Positions 6,342-8,148 of a stretch of 8,148 nt of DNA are shown piece after piece. Under the pieces are notes generated by a model. The model saw nothing but the letters and a program-made list of their open reading frames with translations, did not search any database and was not told the DNA's origin. Made by a program: the position numbers and the translations under genes. How positions within the stretch are numbered: the first letter of the stretch is position 1; the number at the start of each line of letters is the position of its first letter. Location of the stretch: NCBI GenBank assembly GCA_020440745.1, contig JAGRNM010000055.1, positions 1 through 8,148 of the forward strand, in the 5' to 3' direction. Source of the DNA: Deltaproteobacteria bacterium (lineage in GTDB: Bacteria; UBA10199; DSSB01).

Positions 6342-6360
6342 CTTCCTAATTAATAGGAAG
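6342..6360. other. Inverted repeat in the leader before cysC
   Basis: CTTCCTA and TAGGAAG flank a 5-nt centre in the 94-nt gap between the upstream gene and cysC. The 7-bp stem is not followed by a T-run on the minus strand, so it is a poor intrinsic terminator. It may be an operator for a sulfur-responsive regulator, an mRNA hairpin between the two genes, or chance. No convincing promoter accompanies it. Confidence 0.4.
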
Positions 6361-6395
6361 AGGGCAAGAGGGATAGACGGCTAAGAGCTGCTTTG

Positions 6396-8148
6396 TCAAA
6401 TCTTAGACTCTTCGGATAAGAGCTCAACCAAATACCCAGGATTAGCCTGAAGATATTGGCGCCTTAGTTTTTTGGCAGCTAGCAGATCACCCTGTGATTT
6501 TAACAAGGTATATAAACTAATATAGACAGGATCTAACTCTGCCAAAGACTCGCGCCTAAGGGGCCTATCAAAAATAAGTTCTTCATAGATTTTCCGGGCT
6601 TCTTCTACTTTTCCAGATTCGGCCGAAATAGCGGCAGACACTTGGCTTTCTAAAGGGCTTTGACGATACTTAAAACCAACGTAGGCTTCAAAACTACGAA
6701 AGGACCGCAAATAAGTTTGGGCCTCTGCATAGGATCGGGGATAGTTCATCGTAGATAAAAGAACTGTTAAGGCCTGAGTAGGGTTTACACCTTCTAAAGA
6801 TAAAACAGGGGTCTGATCATTTCCAAATTTTTTATGGTACTCCCGAAGCTCCCTTAGTTCAGTCCAAAAAGAACTACGCTGATGATCACTGCCAATGGAT
6901 CTTTGTAGACCAGAAAGATAGTTTGGATAGTGTTGGTCTAAAAAGTCTTTTTTATTTAGTTTTAAAGCTAAGTCAAAACTAGTCCAAGTAGGACGAGGCA
7001 CTTCTTCTTCTGATAACCACTCTTGGTAGCGTTGGTCTGCTATTTGGGATTTTTCCCAAGCCTCTTCGTATTGCCCTCTAGACCGGAGAGACTCGGCCCA
7101 GCTGGTATAAAAAGCACTATGAAAGAATTTAGGAAAACCCTTTTTGAGAAACTGACTTTCTATCCTGGCGTAGAGATCTTGCTCCACAGAAGCCACTGAT
7201 TCTTGATTAGCGGTCCAAGCTTCTAATACTTTGAGCAATTCTGTAAAGTTGATGACCCCTTCTGCTGAGATTTGAGAAAATGCTTGAACCAAGTCTTCAG
7301 GAAGTTCTTGGACTTGAGGACTGTCGGTTAAAATCAAGTAAGCTGCATAAAAGGTAAAATCACCTTTTTTGATATTAATTTGAAGCGGAAAATTTTCTAA
7401 TTCTGCTTTTAATACTTTCTCTCCTTGCTCAGGCTGACCAGCTAACCAATAGTAGATAGCCGCGTTTTTTACGATGTCATTCTTAACTACACTCGATGGT
7501 TTAAAAACCTCGGCATAAGCTATGATGCTAGCCTCACTCCATTGCAAAGGCTCAAGACCACTATAATAATGAAAAAACATGGCTTGGGTCTCGGCTGATA
7601 TTCTAATTTCTGTCGGTAGACTAGTATCTGGAGAGGGAGAAAGATCAGGAGCTTCAGGAAGCACTTCTTCCCATTCTACAACAATTCTATAACTAGGCTC
7701 TTCTGGACTTTGACTTGATTGGGGTTTGATAACAGAAGGATCATTAATCTTAGCCACTAAGGCCCCATAATAATCTTTGTCAGTATAGGTGTTGGAGGTC
7801 AAAGCTAAAAGCTTGATCATACGTTCTCTTAGAGGCAAGGGCATACTGTCTATGGAGTTTAAATATCCTGCAGGGTCTTCCAAAATATACTCGTAAGCAC
7901 TATCAAATAAGGGGGCTAAATCATCCAAGGAGCTTTGTTGATAGTATTGCAACCAAGTATCACGCTCATAAGAATCAGGATAAATCTCTGAAACTAAATC
8001 AAAGAAAAGCACCCACTGCATATAGTTTTGGGCAGAAAAATCCCAATTGATATAGTCCTCATCCTCTGGATACAAGTCCAGGCGAGTAAAGGCTTTTTCA
8101 CTAGCCTTAGAGGAATCAGAAAAAAGAGTCAGTAGAACGTTTAACCTA
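6396..8148 (-). CDS. Uncharacterised helix-rich protein with TPR-like segments, 5' end beyond the right edge
   Basis: I do not recognise this family. The frame is open from the right edge to a TGA at 6398..6396, giving 583 visible codons plus a partial one. A TTG at 8075 is not a credible start: 24 more codons upstream read in the same frame without a stop, including LNVLLTLFSDSSKASEKAF. The protein is acidic, rich in Tyr, Trp and Phe, and has no cysteine in the visible part. Helix pairs with TPR-like character (small residue and aromatic spacing) appear around 7386-7469, 7017-7118 and 6438-6530; the last ends in LLAAKKLRRQYLQANPGY. A Pro/Glu/Ser-rich linker (about 7610-7725) separates an N-terminal part from the helical body. 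The lack of cysteine and the repeat architecture would suit an envelope or periplasmic scaffold, but no signal peptide is visible, so this is inference. It precedes cysC by 94 nt. Confidence 0.75.
   Translation of the reverse strand, partial: RLNVLLTLFSDSSKASEKAFTRLDLYPEDEDYINWDFSAQNYMQWVLFFDLVSEIYPDSYERDTWLQYYQQSSLDDLAPLFDSAYEYILEDPAGYLNSIDSMPLPLRERMIKLLALTSNTYTDKDYYGALVAKINDPSVIKPQSSQSPEEPSYRIVVEWEEVLPEAPDLSPSPDTSLPTEIRISAETQAMFFHYYSGLEPLQWSEASIIAYAEVFKPSSVVKNDIVKNAAIYYWLAGQPEQGEKVLKAELENFPLQINIKKGDFTFYAAYLILTDSPQVQELPEDLVQAFSQISAEGVINFTELLKVLEAWTANQESVASVEQDLYARIESQFLKKGFPKFFHSAFYTSWAESLRSRGQYEEAWEKSQIADQRYQEWLSEEEVPRPTWTSFDLALKLNKKDFLDQHYPNYLSGLQRSIGSDHQRSSFWTELRELREYHKKFGNDQTPVLSLEGVNPTQALTVLLSTMNYPRSYAEAQTYLRSFRSFEAYVGFKYRQSPLESQVSAAISAESGKVEEARKIYEELIFDRPLRRESLAELDPVYISLYTLLKSQGDLLAAKKLRRQYLQANPGYLVELLSEESKI

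Noticed and set aside
8073..8075. TTG as the start of the helix-rich protein
   Set aside because: The frame stays open to the window edge with ordinary coding sequence; no ribosome site precedes the TTG.

Overview
The window looks like ordinary chromosomal DNA of a Gram-negative bacterium. Every gene I can support lies on the minus strand, so transcription runs from the right edge to the left. The outer-membrane barrel with a peptidoglycan-binding OmpA domain indicates a diderm cell. Base composition is AT-leaning by eye, with TTTAAA-rich intergenic DNA. The gene mix would fit a free-living proteobacterium or a deltaproteobacterial-grade lineage, but no rRNA or marker gene allows a firm placement.

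Layout in transcription order: (1) a large cysteine-free, helix-rich protein with weak TPR-like segments, whose 5' end lies beyond the right edge (6396-8148); (2) a sulfur-activation cluster of cysC (APS kinase), cysH (4Fe-4S-type APS/PAPS reductase, overlapping cysC by 4 nt) and cysQ (PAP phosphatase-like, 42 nt further on); (3) a 265-nt AT-rich region with a consensus -35 hexamer and several inverted repeats, then an OmpA-family barrel protein ended by a textbook rho-independent terminator; (4) recG, a complete DNA repair helicase; (5) the first 14 codons of a probable class I aminotransferase at the left edge.

How the genes work together: CysC makes PAPS from APS, CysH reduces the activated sulfate to sulfite, and CysQ clears the PAP left when PAPS is consumed. 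ATP sulfurylase and sulfite reductase are not in the window. CysH has the cysteine pattern of the Fe-S branch, which often uses APS directly. Its pairing with a kinase and a PAP phosphatase therefore leaves its true substrate open. The OmpA protein, RecG and the aminotransferase have no evident functional link to the cys genes, and the terminator separates recG from ompA.

I see no tRNA, rRNA, CRISPR array, insertion sequence or phage gene, and no convincing plus-strand gene. No non-coding stretch exceeds 300 bases. I found no clear sign of a new multi-gene system. The least explained items are the cysteine-free protein and the structured leader before ompA.
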